Positions 11,522 through 23,785 of a stretch of DNA of 64,000 nt are shown piece by piece. The stretch is from positions 24,521,730-24,585,729 of the forward strand of contig CM032121.1 of assembly GCA_018894105.1 (NCBI GenBank), given 5' to 3'. Numbering within the stretch: position 1 is the first letter of the stretch; each line of letters begins with the position of its first letter. A program made the translations under genes and the position numbers. The stretch is from Jacaranda mimosifolia. Its lineage: Eukaryota; Streptophyta; Magnoliopsida; Lamiales; Bignoniaceae. Under the pieces are notes generated by a model. That model worked only from the letters and a program-made list of their open reading frames with translations, ran no database searches and was not told where the DNA came from.

Positions 11522-14040
11522 GTGATGCCAAAATCCTCACCCTATATATATATATATAGTGGGTGTGAGGATAGGTCATTGCTGAAAGTGTGAAAGAATT
11601 AGATTCCTTTCCACAATTCCATCCAAAACTCCTTGCAAGCATTGCATTCATGTGTTGAATGCTTTGCTCTCTTCTTCTTCTTCCCTGCCTCAAATCGGCC
11701 TCTACCATTATTATTCTCCTCCCTTATTCTAGCTTAAAGTGAGAAGATTTTGCAAGTTTCAATTGGTGTGTGATCATGTCAATAGAGGCAAACAAGTTAG
11801 TTTGCTACGGTTTGGAGATCCGCTTAAGCAGAGCACCGATTTGGTGAGTTTTTCCAGAGAGATCTAGAAAGCCTTTTTGATCCAAATTTTTTATTGTGTT
11901 TCCTACAACGTGTTGAAAGGTTGCAATACTTTTATTGTGAATTTTTTAGGCGTTTTAACAACGTTAAAAATCGCTCCTTAGATATGGCAGATTCTGGATT
12001 GGTGAAAGGTTCACCACTTTCTCCTAGGATATTAGCATTTCAAGGTAACACTCTTTCTAAATTTGGATATTAGGCATGCTTTGATCCTTGTATGCTTGTA
12101 AGCACTAGTTTATTTAAGGTTTTGAAGTTTTATATTTGGATCCTAGTGCCTTACTTGCTTTCAAGTGGTATCAAAGCCTAAATTATGCTTAGATTTGGAT
12201 TTTTTATTGATGATTGATTCATGTGATGGATTGATCATAATCACCAAATTCTCGATGCACATGATGGATTGGAGTGTTTGGCTCCTCGATTGATGACGTG
12301 AAAGCATGCTAATATGTGTTTTAAGCGTTAATTCATATGATTAGTAGTACATTTTAATTCATAGCTTTTAATGTTAAATGTTGATTTAACATTAATTGAT
12401 GTTATATGTTGATATAGCATGTTGAAGAATGGCTCAAATAGTTATGGTCATTTTTGGATCCAATGAGATTAGAGTTTTGTTGGAGATTTTTGAAGAATAC
12501 GATTCTTACTTAAACTTGATTTTTGAAGCTTAATTGAGCACTTAAATTTCCAATTTTAAAATGTGTTTTAGATCTGGAAATTGGTCGGAAAGGCATATCT
12601 TGTCTGGGCAAAATTTTTGAAATCATACCTTTATTTTCGTGTGTTCTAGTCAAGCCGTGGTAAGGTTCTTCACTTTGTATTGAATTAAACCACATGCCCT
12701 ATAGTAACATTATTTTCAATTTGAATTGGTATTTTTCCATTTGCTTCTCACATTCCATGAATACCGAACTTCTAAATAGCATTATTGATAAAAAATGAGA
12801 TTTGTAGAAGCCTATCGGCTAGTGATTGTGAGGCCCCAATTCTAAATTAGAAGGGACACCAAAGGCCTCTGCCGACCCCCCTCTCCCCAAATTTTTTTTT
12901 CTTTTTTCTCGGTTGTGAGACATGTTACAATTTAATATTAGGCCCAAAAAATTCAATTAGGATTCAGTACACAAAGAGTTAAGGTCATTTCTTCTAATTG
13001 CTTTCCAACTGTCGCACAACGTTGTGAACCCAACTCACGTATCACTTTAATGGGCGAGCAGCCCAACCCTTAGAATGAGATCTGTTGTATTATAAGGAAT
13101 ATGTCTTTTCTATTAATTCCTACGGATTTGGATCACTCATGATCATCACCGTTCATTTATTATCCTTTCAACAATTAAATGAACAATAAACAAATCTAGA
13201 ATTAACAATTAATTCCAACAAATAAATGCTAATCGAATTAGCAATGCAAGTTGACCGCCTACCTTGAGGAAGGTGTGATGCCAAAATCCTCACCCTATAT
13301 ATATATATATAGTGGGTGTGAGGATAGGTCATTGCTGAAAGTGTGAAAGAATTAGATTCCTTTCCACAATTCCATCCAAAACTCCTTGCAAGCATTGCAT
13401 TCATGTGTTGAAAGCTTTGCTCTCTTCTTCTTCTTCCCTGCCTCAAATCGGCCTCTACCATTATTATTCTCCTCCCTTATTCTAGCTTAAAGTGAGAAGA
13501 TTTTGCAAGTTTCAATTGGTGTGTGATCATGTCAATAGAGGCAAACAAGTTAGTTTGCTACGGTTTGGCGATCCGCTTAAGCAGAGCACCGATTTGGTGA
13601 ATTTTTCCAGAGAGATCCAGAAAGCTTTTTTGATCCAAATTTTTTATTGTGTTTCCTACAACGTGTTGAGAGGTTGCAATACTTTTATAGTGAATTTTTT
13701 AGGCGTTTTAACAACGTCAAAAATTGCTCCTTTGATATGGCAGATTCTGGATTGGTGAAAGGTTCACCACTTTCTCCTAGGATATTAGCATTTCAAGGTA
13801 ACACTCTTTCTAAATTTGGATTTTAGGCATGCTTTGATCCTTGTATGCTTGTAAGCACTAGTTTATTTAAGGTTTTGAAGTTTTATATTTGGATCCTAGT
13901 GCCTTACTTGCTTTCAAGTGGTATCAAAGCCTAAATTATGCTTAAATTTGGATTTTTTATTGATGATTGATTCATGTGATGGATTGATCATAATCACCAA
14001 ATTCTCGATTCACATGATGGATTGGAGTGTTTGGCTCCTC
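10440..14040 (+). repeat. Single-monomer tandem duplication (monomers 7 and 8)
   Basis: Two E-type monomers sit side by side where the dimer pattern predicts E then D. Markers ATGCACATGATGG and GATGACGTGAAAG occur at 10501/12255 and again about 1,754 bp apart in the flanking tails, and the two copies share nearly the same sequence from the tail of monomer 6 through the leader of monomer 8. The outer limits are approximate. Confidence 0.75.
11522..13274 (+). repeat. Monomer 7, E type, 1,753 bp
   Basis: (TA)8 tract 11543-11558, PBS-like site 12166-12178. Small private changes include TTGAATGCTTTGC after the CT-rich leader start and GTGAGTTTTTCC near 11845. It is followed directly by another E-type monomer instead of the expected D type, so the dimer alternation stops here. 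Confidence 0.95.
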
Positions 14041-15031
14041 GATTGATGAAGTGAAAGCATGCTAATATGTGTTTTAAGTGTTAATTCGTATGATTAGTAG
14101 TACGTTTTAATTCATAGCTTTTAATGTTAAATGTTGATTTAACATTAATTGATGTTATATGTTGATATAGCATGTTGATGAATGGCTCAAATAGTTATGG
14201 TCATTTTTGGATCCAACGTGATTAGAGTTTTGTTGGAGATTTTTGAAGAATACGATTCTTACTTGAACTTGATTCTTGAATCTTAATTGAGCACTTAAAT
14301 TTCCAATTTTAAAATGTGTTTTAGATCTGGAAATTGGTCCGTAAGGCATATCTTGTCTAGGCAAAATTTTGGAAATGATACCTTTATTTTCGTGTCTTTT
14401 CTAGTCAAGCCGTGGTAAGGTTCTTCACTTTGTATTGAATTAAACCACATGCCCTATTGTAACATTATTTTCAATTTGAATTGGTATTTTTCCAGCTGCT
14501 TCTCGCATTCCGTGAATACCGAACTTCTAAATAGCATTATTGATAAAAAATGAGATTTCTAGAAGCCTATTGGCTGGTGATTGTGAGTCCCCAATTCTAA
14601 ACTAGAAGGGACACCAAAGGGCTCTGACGACCCCCCTCCCCCCAAATTTTTTTTTTTCTTTTTTCTCGGCTGTGAGACATGTTACAATTTAATATTAGGC
14701 CCAAAAAATTCGATTAGGGTTTAGTACACAAAGATTTAAGGTCATTTCTTCTAATTGCTTTCCAACTGTCGCACAACGCTGTGAACCCAACTCACGTACC
14801 ACTTTAATGGGCGAGCAGCCCAACCCTTAGAACGAAATCTGGTGTATCATAAGGGATTTGTCTTTACTACTGGTTCCTACGGATTTGGATCACTCATGAT
14901 CATCACCGTTCATTTATTATCCATTCAACAATTAAATGAACAATAAACAAATCTAGAATTGACAATTAATTCCAACAATTAAACGCTAATCAAATTAGCA
15001 ATGCGAGTTGGCCACCTACCTTGAGGAAGGT
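13275..15031 (+). repeat. Monomer 8, E type, 1,757 bp
   Basis: (TA)8 tract 13296-13311, PBS-like site 13919-13931. The leader-to-hairpin part (about 13.5-14.24 kb) carries the private variants of monomer 5. The tail palindrome is changed to CACAACGCTGTG (14772-14783). A telomere-like TTAGGGTTTAG is at 14714-14724. Confidence 0.95.
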
Positions 15032-16783
15032 GTGATGCCAAAATACTCACCCTATATATATATATAGTGGGTGTGAGGATAGGTCATTGCTGAAAGTGTG
15101 AAAGAATTAGATTTCATTCCACAATTCCATCCAAAACTCCTTGCAAGCATTGCATTCATGTGTTGAAAGCTTTGCTCTCTTCTTCTTCTTCCCTGCCTCA
15201 AATCGGCCTCCACCATTATGATTCTCCTCCCTTATTCTAGCCTAAAGTGAGAAGATTTTGCAAGTTTCAATTGGTGTGTGATCATGTCAATAGAGGCAAA
15301 CAAGTTAGTTTGCTACGGTTTGGAGATCCGCTTAAGCAGAGCACCGATTTGGTGAATTTTTTCAGAGAGATCCAGAAAGTTTTTTTGATCTAAATTTTTT
15401 ATTGTGTTTCCTACAACGTGTTGAGAGGTTGCAATATTTTTATAGTGAATTTTTTAGGATTTTTAACAACGTTAAAAATCGCTCCTTAGATATGGCAGAT
15501 TCTGGATTGGTGAAAGGTTAACCACTTTCTCCTAGGATATTAGCATTTCAAGGTAACACTCTTTCTAAATTTGGATTTTAGGCATGCTTTGATCCTTGTA
15601 TGCTTGTAAGCACTAGTTTATTTAAGGTTTTGAAGTTTTATATTTGGATTCTAGTGCCTTACTTGCTTTCAAGTGGTATCAAAGCCTAAATTATGCTTAG
15701 ATTTGGATTTTTTATTGATGATTGATTCATGTGATGGATTGATCATAATCACCAAATTCTCGATTCACATGATGGATTGGAGTGTTTGGCTCCTCGATTG
15801 ATGAAGTGAAAGCATGCTAATATGTGTTTTAAGTGTTAATTCATATGATTAGTAGTACGTTTTAATTCATAGCTTTTAATGTTAAATGTTGATTTAACAT
15901 TAATTGACGTTATATGTTGATAGAGCATGTTGATGAATGGCTCAAATAGTTATGGTCATTTTTGGATCCAATGTGATTAGAGTTTTGTTGGAGATTTTTG
16001 AAGAATACGATTCTTACTTGAACTTGATTTTTGAAGCTTCATTGAGCACTTAAATTTCCAATTTTAAAATGTGTTTTAGATCTGGAAATTGGTCGGAAAG
16101 GCATATCTTGTCTGGGCAAAATTTTTGAAATGATACCTTTATTTTCGTTTGTTCTAGTCAAGCCGTGGTAAGGTTCTTCACTTTGTATTGAATTAAACCA
16201 CATGCCCTATAGCAACATTATTTTCAATTTGAATTGGTATTTTTCAATTTGATTCTCACATTCCATGAATACCGAACTTCTAAATAGCATTATTGATAAA
16301 AAATTAGACTTCTAGAAGCCTACTGGCTAGTGATTGTGAGGCCCCAATTCTAAATTAGAAGTGACACCAAAGGCCTCTGCCGACCCCCCTCTCCCCAAGT
16401 TTTTTTTTTATTTTTTCTCGGTTGTGAGACATGTTACAATTTAATATTAAGCCCAAAAAATTTGATTAGGATTCAGTACACAAGGAGTTAAGGTCATTTC
16501 TTCTAATTGCTTTCCAACTGTCGCACAACGTTGTGAACCCAACTCACGTACCACTTTAATGGGCGAGCAGCCCAACCCTAAGAACGAGATCTGTTGTATT
16601 ATAAGGAATATGTCTTTTCTATTAATTCCTACGGATTTGGATCACTCATGATCATCACCGTTCATTTATTATTCTTTCAACAATTAAATGAACAATAAAC
16701 AAATCTAGAATTAACAATTAATTCCAACAATTAAATGCTAATCAAATTAGCAATTCAAGTTGACCGCCTACCTTGAGGAAGGT
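15032..16783 (+). repeat. Monomer 9, left subfamily, 1,752 bp
   Basis: (TA)7 tract 15053-15066, PBS-like site 15674-15686. It shares GAAAGGTTAACCACTTT (near 15512) and TTAGGATTTTTAACAACG with monomer 10, so these two adjacent copies appear to be sister duplicates in that part. The T-rich tract near 16400 reads TTTTTTATTTTTT. Confidence 0.94.
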
Positions 16784-18537
16784 GTGATGCCAAAATCCTC
16801 ACCCTATATATATATATAGTGGATGTGAGGATAGGTCATTGCTGAAAGTGTGAAAGAATTAGATTCCTTTCCACAATTCCATCCAAAACTCCTTGCAAGC
16901 ATTGCATTCATGTGTTGAAAGCTTTGCTCTCTTCGTCTTCTTCCCTACCTCAAATTGGCCTCTACCATTATGATTCTCCTCCCTTATTCCAGCTTAAAGT
17001 GAGAAGATTTTGCAAGTTTCAATTGGTGTGTGATCATGTCAGTAGAGGCAAACAAGTTAGTTTGCTACGGTTTGGAGATCCGCTTAAGCAGAGCACCGAT
17101 TTGGTGAATTTTCCCAGAGAGACCCAGAAAGCTTTTTTGATCCAAATTTTTTATTGTGTTTCCTACAACGTGTTGAGAGGTTGCAATATTTTTATAGTGA
17201 ATTTTTTAGGATTTTTAACAACGTTAAAAATCGCTCCTTAGATATGGCAGATTCTGGATTGGTGAAAGGTTAACCACTTTCTCCTAGGATATTAGCATTT
17301 CAAGGTAACACTCTTTCTAAATTTGGATTTTAGGCATGCTTTTATCCGTGTATGCTTGTAAGCACTAGTTTATTTAAGGTTTTGAAGTTTTATATTTGGA
17401 TCCTAGTGCCTTACTTGCTTTCAAGTGGTATAAAAGCCCAAATTATGCTTAGATTTGGATTTTTTATTGATGTTTGATTCATGTGATGGATTGATCATAA
17501 TCACCAAATTCTCGATTCACATGATGGATTGGAGTGTTTGGCTCCTCGATTGATGAAGTGAAAGCATGCTAATATGTGTTTTAAGTGTTAATTCATATGA
17601 TTAGTATTACGTTTTAATTCATAGCTTTTAATGTTAAATGTTGATTTAACATTAATTGATGTTATATGTTGATATAGCATGTTGATGAATGGCTCAAATA
17701 GTTATGGTCATTTTTGGATCCAATGTGATTAGAGTTTTGTTGGAGATTTTTGAAGAATACGATTCTTACTTGAACTTGATTTTCGAATCTTAATTGAGCA
17801 CTTAAATTTCCAATTTTAAAATGTGTTTTACATCTGGAAATTGGTCCGTAAGGCATATCTTGTCCAGGCAAAATTTTGGAAATGATACCTTTATTTTCGT
17901 GTCTTTTTCTAGTCAAGCCGTGGTAAGGTTCTTCACTTTGTATTGAATTAAACCACATGCCCTATAGTAACATTATTTTCAATTTGAATTGGTATTTTTC
18001 CATCTGCTTCTCACATTCCGTGAATACCGAACTTCTAAATAGCATTATTGATAAAAAATGAGATTTCTAGAAGCCTATTGGCTAGTGATTGTGAGGCCCC
18101 AATTCTAAACTAGCAGGGACACCAAAGGCCTCTGCCGACCCCCCTCCCCCAAATTTTTTTTTTCTTTTTTCTTGGTTGTGAGACATGTTACAATTTAATA
18201 TTAAGCCCAAAAAATTGGATTTGGGTTCAGTACACAAAGATTTAAGGTCATTTCTTCTAATTGCTTTCCAACTGTCGCACAACGTTGTGAGCCCAACTCA
18301 CGTACCTCTTTAATGGGCGAGCAGCCCAACCCTTAGAACGAGATCCGGTGTATCATAAGGGATTTGTCTCTTCTATTGATTCCTATGGATTGGGATCACT
18401 CATGATCATCACCGTTCATTTATTATCCATTCGACAATTAAATGAACAATAAACAAATCTAGAATTAACAGTAAATTCCAACAATTAAATGCTAATCAAA
18501 TTAGCAATGCAAGTTGGCCGCCTACCCTGAGGAAGGT
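16784..18537 (+). repeat. Monomer 10, left subfamily, 1,754 bp
   Basis: (TA)7 tract 16805-16818. The PBS-like site is TGGTATAAAAGCC (17426-17438), one base off the array consensus, and is followed by CAAATTATG instead of TAAATTATG, a change shared with monomer 11. The tail has TTGGATTTGGGTTCAG in place of TTCGATTAGGGTTCAG near 18210. Confidence 0.94.
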
Positions 18538-20288
18538 GTGATGCCAAAATCCTCACCCTATATATAGGTATAGTGGGTGTGAGGATAGGTCATTGCTGAA
18601 AGTGTGAAAAAATTAGATTTCTTTCCACAATTCCATACAAAACTCCTTGCAAGCATTGCGTTCATGTGTTGAAAGCTTTGCTCTCTTCTTCTTCTTCCCT
18701 ACCTCAAATCGGCCTCTACCATTATGATTCTCCTCCCTTATTCCAGCTTAAAGTGAGAAGATTTTGCAAGTTTCAATTGGTCTGTGATCATGTCAATAGA
18801 GGCAAACAAGTTAGTTTGCTACGGTTTGGAGATCCGCTTAAGCAGAGCACCGATTTGGTGAATTTTTCCAGAGTGATCCAGTAAGCTTTTTTGATCCAAA
18901 TTTTTTATTGTGTTTCCTACAAGGTGTTGAGAGGTTGCAATATTTTTATAGTGAATTTTGTAGGAGTTTTAACAACGTTAAAAATCGCTCCTTAGATATG
19001 GCAGATTCTGGATTGGTCAAAGGTTCACCACTTTCTCCTTGGATATTAGCATTTCAAGGTAACACACAATCTAAATTTGGATTTTAGGCATGCTTTGATC
19101 CTTGTATGCTTTTGAGCACTAGTTTATTTAAGGTTTTGAAGTTTTATATTTGGATCCTAGTGCCTTACTTGCTTTCAAGTGGTATCAAATCCCAAATTAT
19201 GCTTAGATTTGGATTTTTTGTTGATGATTGATTCATGTGATGGATTGATCATAACCACCAAATTCTCGATTCACATGATGGATTGGAGTGTTTGGCTCCT
19301 CGATTGATGAAGTGAAAGCGTGCTAATGTGTTTTAAGTGTTAATTCATATGATTAGTAGTACGTTTCAATTCATAGCTTTTAATGTTAATTGTTGATTTA
19401 ACTTTAATTGATGTTATATGTTGATATAGCATGTTGATGAATGGCTCAAATAGTTATGGTCATTTTTTGATCCAATGTGATTAGAGTTTTGTTGGAGATT
19501 TTGAAGAATACGATTCTTACTTGAACTTGATTTTTGAAGCTTAATTGAGCAATTAAATTTCCAATTTTAAAATGTGTTTTAGATCTAGAAATTGGTCCGT
19601 AAGGCATATCTTGTCTAGGCAAATTTTTTGAAATGATACCTTTACTTTCGTGTCTTCTGGTCAAGCCATGGTAAGGTTCTTCACTTTGTATTGAATTAAA
19701 CCACATGCCCTAGAGTAACATTATTCTCAATTTGAATTGGTATTTTCTCCATCTGCTTCTCACATTCCGTGAATACCGAACTTCTAAATAGCATTAATGA
19801 TTAAAAATTAAATTTCTAGAAGCCTATTGGCTAGGGATTGTGAGGCCCCAATTCTAAACTAGAAGCGACACTAAAGGCCTCTGCCGACTCCCCTCCCGCC
19901 AAAATTTTTTTTTTCTTTTTTCTCAGTTGTGAGACATGTTATAATTTAATATTATGCCCAAACAATTCGATTAGGGTTTAGTACACAAAGATTTAAGGTC
20001 ATTTCTTCAAATTGCTTTCCAACTGTCGCACAACGTTGTGAACCCAACTCACGTACCACTTTAATAGGCGAGCAGCCCAACCCTTAGAATGGGATCTGGT
20101 GTATCATAAGGGATTTGTCTTTTCTATTGATTCCTATGGATTTGGATCACTCATGATCATCACCGTTCATTTATTATCCATTCGACAATTAAATCAACAA
20201 TAAACAAATCTAGAATTAACAATTAATTCCAACAAATAAATGCTAATCGAATTAGCAATGCAAGTTGGACGCTTACCTTGAAGAAGGT
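18538..20288 (+). repeat. Monomer 11, transitional, 1,751 bp
   Basis: The TATA tract is TATATATAGGTATA (18559-18572). The PBS-like site is degenerate, TGGTATCAAATCC (19180-19192). The hairpin near 19380 has changes in both arms (TGTTAATT and TTTAACTTT) that do not restore pairing. Its tail is the first to read TATTTTCTCCATCTGC (19740), a right-subfamily mark, while its T-rich tract still has the left-type CTTTTTT block. The subfamily switch therefore begins inside this copy. Confidence 0.94.
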
Positions 20289-22039
20289 GTGATGCCAAAA
20301 TCCTCACCCTATATATATATATATATATAGTAGCTGTGAGGATAGGTCATTGCTGAAAGTGTGAAAGAATTAGATTCCTTTCCACAATTCCCTCCAAAAC
20401 TCCTTGCAAGCATTGCATTCATGTGTTGAAAGCTTTGCTCTCTTCTCCTTCTTCCCTACCTCAAATCGGCCTCTACCATTATGATTCTCCTCCCTTATTC
20501 CAGCTTAAAGTGTGAAGAGTTTGCAAGTTTCAATTGGTGTGTGATCATGTCAATAGAGGCAAACAAGTTAGTTTGCAGCGGTTTGGAGATCCGCTTAAGC
20601 AGAGTACCGATTTGGTGAATTTTTTCAGAGAGATCCAGAATGATTTTTTGATTCAAATTTTTTATTGTGTTTCCTACAACGTGTTGAGAGGTTGCAATAT
20701 TTTTATAGTGAATTTTGTAGGAGTTTTAACAAGGTTAAAAATCGCTCCTTAGATATGGCACATTCTGGGTTGGTGAAAGGGTCACCACTTTCTCCTTGGA
20801 TATTAGCATTTCAAGGTAACATTCTATCTAAATTTGGAAGTTAGGCATGCTTTGATCCTTGTATTCTTGTAAGCACTAGTTTGTTTAAGGTTTTGTAGTT
20901 TTATATTTGGATCCTAGTGCCTTACTTGCTTTCAAGTGGTATCAAAGCCTAAATTATGCTTAGATTTGGATTTTTTGTTGATGATTGGTTCATGTGATGG
21001 GTTGATCATAATAACCAAATTCTAGATTCACATGATGGATTGGAGTGTTTGGCTCCTTGATTGATGAAGTGAAAGCATGCTAATATGTGTTTTAAGTGTT
21101 AATTCATATGATTAGTAGTACGTTTTAATTCATAGCTTTTAATGTTAAATGTTGATTTAACATTAATTGATGTATATGTTGATATAGCATGATGATGAAT
21201 GGCTCAAATAGTTATGGTCATTTTTGGATCCAATGTGATTAGAGTTTTGTTGGAGATTTTTGAAGAATACGATTCTTACTTGAACTTGATTTTTGAAGCT
21301 TAATTGAGCACTTAAATATCCAATTTTAAAATGTGTTTTAGATCTGGAAATTGGTCCGTAAGGCATATCTTGTCTAGGCAAAATTTTGGAAATGATACCT
21401 TTACTTTCGTGTCTTCTGGTCAAGCCATTGTAAGGTTCTTCACTTTGTATTGAATTAAACCACATGCCCTATAGTAGCATTATTCTCAATTTGAATTGGT
21501 ATTTTCTCCATCTGCTTCTCACATTCCGTGAATACCGAACTTTTAAATAGAATTATTGATTAAAAATGAAATTTCTAGAAGCCTATTGGCTACTGATTGT
21601 GAGTCCCCAATTCTAAACTAGAAGGAACTCCAAAGGCCTCTGCCAACCCCCCTCCCCCCAAATTTTTTTTTTCTCAATTGTGAGACATGTTACAATTTAA
21701 TATTAAGCCCAAACATTTGGATTAGGGTTCAATACACAAAGATTTAAGGTCATTTCTTCAAATTGCTCTCCAACTGTCTCACAACGTTGTGAACCCAACT
21801 CACGTACCACTTTAATGGGCGAGCAACCCAACCCTTAGAACAGGATCTGGTGTATCATAAGGGATTTGTCTTGTCTATTCATTCCTACGGATTTGGATCA
21901 CTCATGATCATCACCGTTCAATTATTATCCATTCAACAATTAAATGAACAATAAACAAATCTAGAATTAACAATTAATTCCAACAGTTAAATGCTAATCA
22001 AATTAGCAATGCAAGTTGGCCGCCTACCTTGAGGAAGGT
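20289..22039 (+). repeat. Monomer 12, transitional, 1,751 bp
   Basis: It has the longest TA tract in the window, (TA)10 at 20310-20329, with the downstream flank changed to GTAGCTGTGAGG. It is the first copy with AACAAGGTTAAAA (left copies: AACAACGTTAAAA) and ATTCCCTCC in the leader. PBS-like site 20937-20949. In the tail the T-rich tract (near 21661) lacks the CTTTTTT block, completing the change to the right subfamily. Confidence 0.94.
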
Positions 22040-23785
22040 GTGATGCCAAAATCCTCCCCCTATATATATATATAGTGGGTGTGAGGATATGTCATTGCTG
22101 AAAGTGTGAAAGAATTAGATTCCTTTCCACAATTCCCTCCAAAACTCCTTGCAAGCATTGCATTCATGTGTTGAAAGCTTTACTCTCTTCTTCTTCTTCC
22201 CTACCTCAAATCGGCCTCTACCATTATGATTCTCCTCCCTTATTCCAGCTTAAAGTGTGAAGATTTTGCAAGTTTCAATTGGTGTGCGATCATGTCAATA
22301 GAGGCAAACAAGTTAGTTTGCAGCGGTTTGGAGATCCGCTTAAGCAAAGTACCGATTTGGTGAATTTTTTCAGAGAGATCCAGAATGATTTTTTGATCCA
22401 AATTTTTTATTGTGTTTCCTACAACGTGTTGAGAGGTTGCAATATTTTTATAGTGAATTTTGTAGGAGTTTTAACAAGGTTAAAAATCGCACCTTAGATA
22501 TGGCACATTCTGGGTTGGTGAAAGGGTCACCACTTTCTCCTTGGATATTTGCATTTCAAGGTAACACTCTATCTAAATTTGGATGTTAGGCATGCTTTGA
22601 TCCTTGTATTCTTGTAAGCACTAGTTTGTTTAAGGTTTTGAAGTTTTATATTTGGATCATAGTGCCTTACTTGCTTTCAAGTGGTATCAAAGCCTAAATT
22701 ATGCTTACATTTGGATTTTTTGTTGATGATTGATTCATGTGATGGGTTGATCATAATCACCAAATTCTCGATTCACATGATGGATTGGAGTGTTTGGCAC
22801 CTTGATTGATGAAGTGAAAGCATGCTAATATGTGTTTTAAGTGTTAATTCAAACGATTAGTAGTACGTTTTAATTCATAGCTTTTAATGTTAAATGTTGA
22901 TTTAACATTAATTGAAGTTATATGTTGATATACCATGTTGATGATTGGCTCAAATAGTTGTGGTCATTTTTGGATCCAATGTGATTAGAGTTTTGTTGGA
23001 GATTTTTTAAGATTACGATTCTTACTTGAACTTGATTTTTGAAGCTTAATTGAGCACTTAAATTTCCAATTTTAAAATGTGTTTTAGATATGGAAATTGG
23101 TCCGTAATGCATATCTTGTCTTGACAAAATTTTGGAAATGATACCTTTACTTTCGTGTCTTCTGGTCAAGCCATGGTAAGGTTCTTCACTTTGTATTGAA
23201 TTAAACCACATGCCCCATAGTAACATTATTCTCAATTTGAATTGGTATTTTCTCCTTCTGCTTCTCACATTTTGTGAATACCGAACTTCTAAATAGTATT
23301 ATTGATTAAAAATGAAATTTCTAGAAGCCTATTGGCTAGTGATTGTGAGGCCCTAATTCTAAACTAGAAGGAACACCAAAGGCCTCTGCCGACCCCCCTC
23401 CCGCCTAAATTTTTTTTTCTCGGTTGTGAGACATTTTACAATTTAATGTTAAGCCCAAACAATTCGATTAGGATTCAGTACACAAAGATTTAAGGTCATT
23501 TCTTCAAATTGCTCTCCAACTGTCTCACAACATTGTGAACCCAACTCACGTAACGCTTTAAAGGGCGAGCAGCCCAACCCTTCGAACGGGATCTGGTGTA
23601 TCATAAAGCATTTGTCTTTTCTATTGATTCCAATGGATTTGGATCACTCACGATCATCTCCGTTCATTTATTATCCATTCAACAATTAAATGAACAATAA
23701 ACAAATCTAGAATTAACAATTAATTCCAACTATTAAATGTTAATCAAATTAGCAATGCAAGTTGGCCGCCTACCTTGAGGAAGGT
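22040..23785 (+). repeat. Monomer 13, right subfamily, 1,746 bp
   Basis: The sequence before the TATA tract reads ATCCTCCCCCTATA; the tract is (TA)7 (22061-22074), the last uninterrupted TA tract in the array. PBS-like site 22682-22694. Its tail palindrome is decayed to CACAACATTGTG (23526-23537). Confidence 0.94.

Larger units (their letters stand above)
1700..12250 (+). repeat. Dimeric higher-order repeat, period about 3,507 bp
   Basis: D-type register motifs fall at 2758, 6265 and 9772 (intervals 3,507 and 3,507) and E-type ones at 4506, 8014 and 11522 (3,508 and 3,508). D copies share AATACTCACCC and GTTGGCC; E copies share AATCCTCACCC, GTTGACC and long TA tracts. Copies differ at more positions than in the 5,221-bp trimer, and the E-to-D junctions are mosaic, so the dimer is older or has been more affected by conversion. 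The edges are approximate. Confidence 0.85.
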
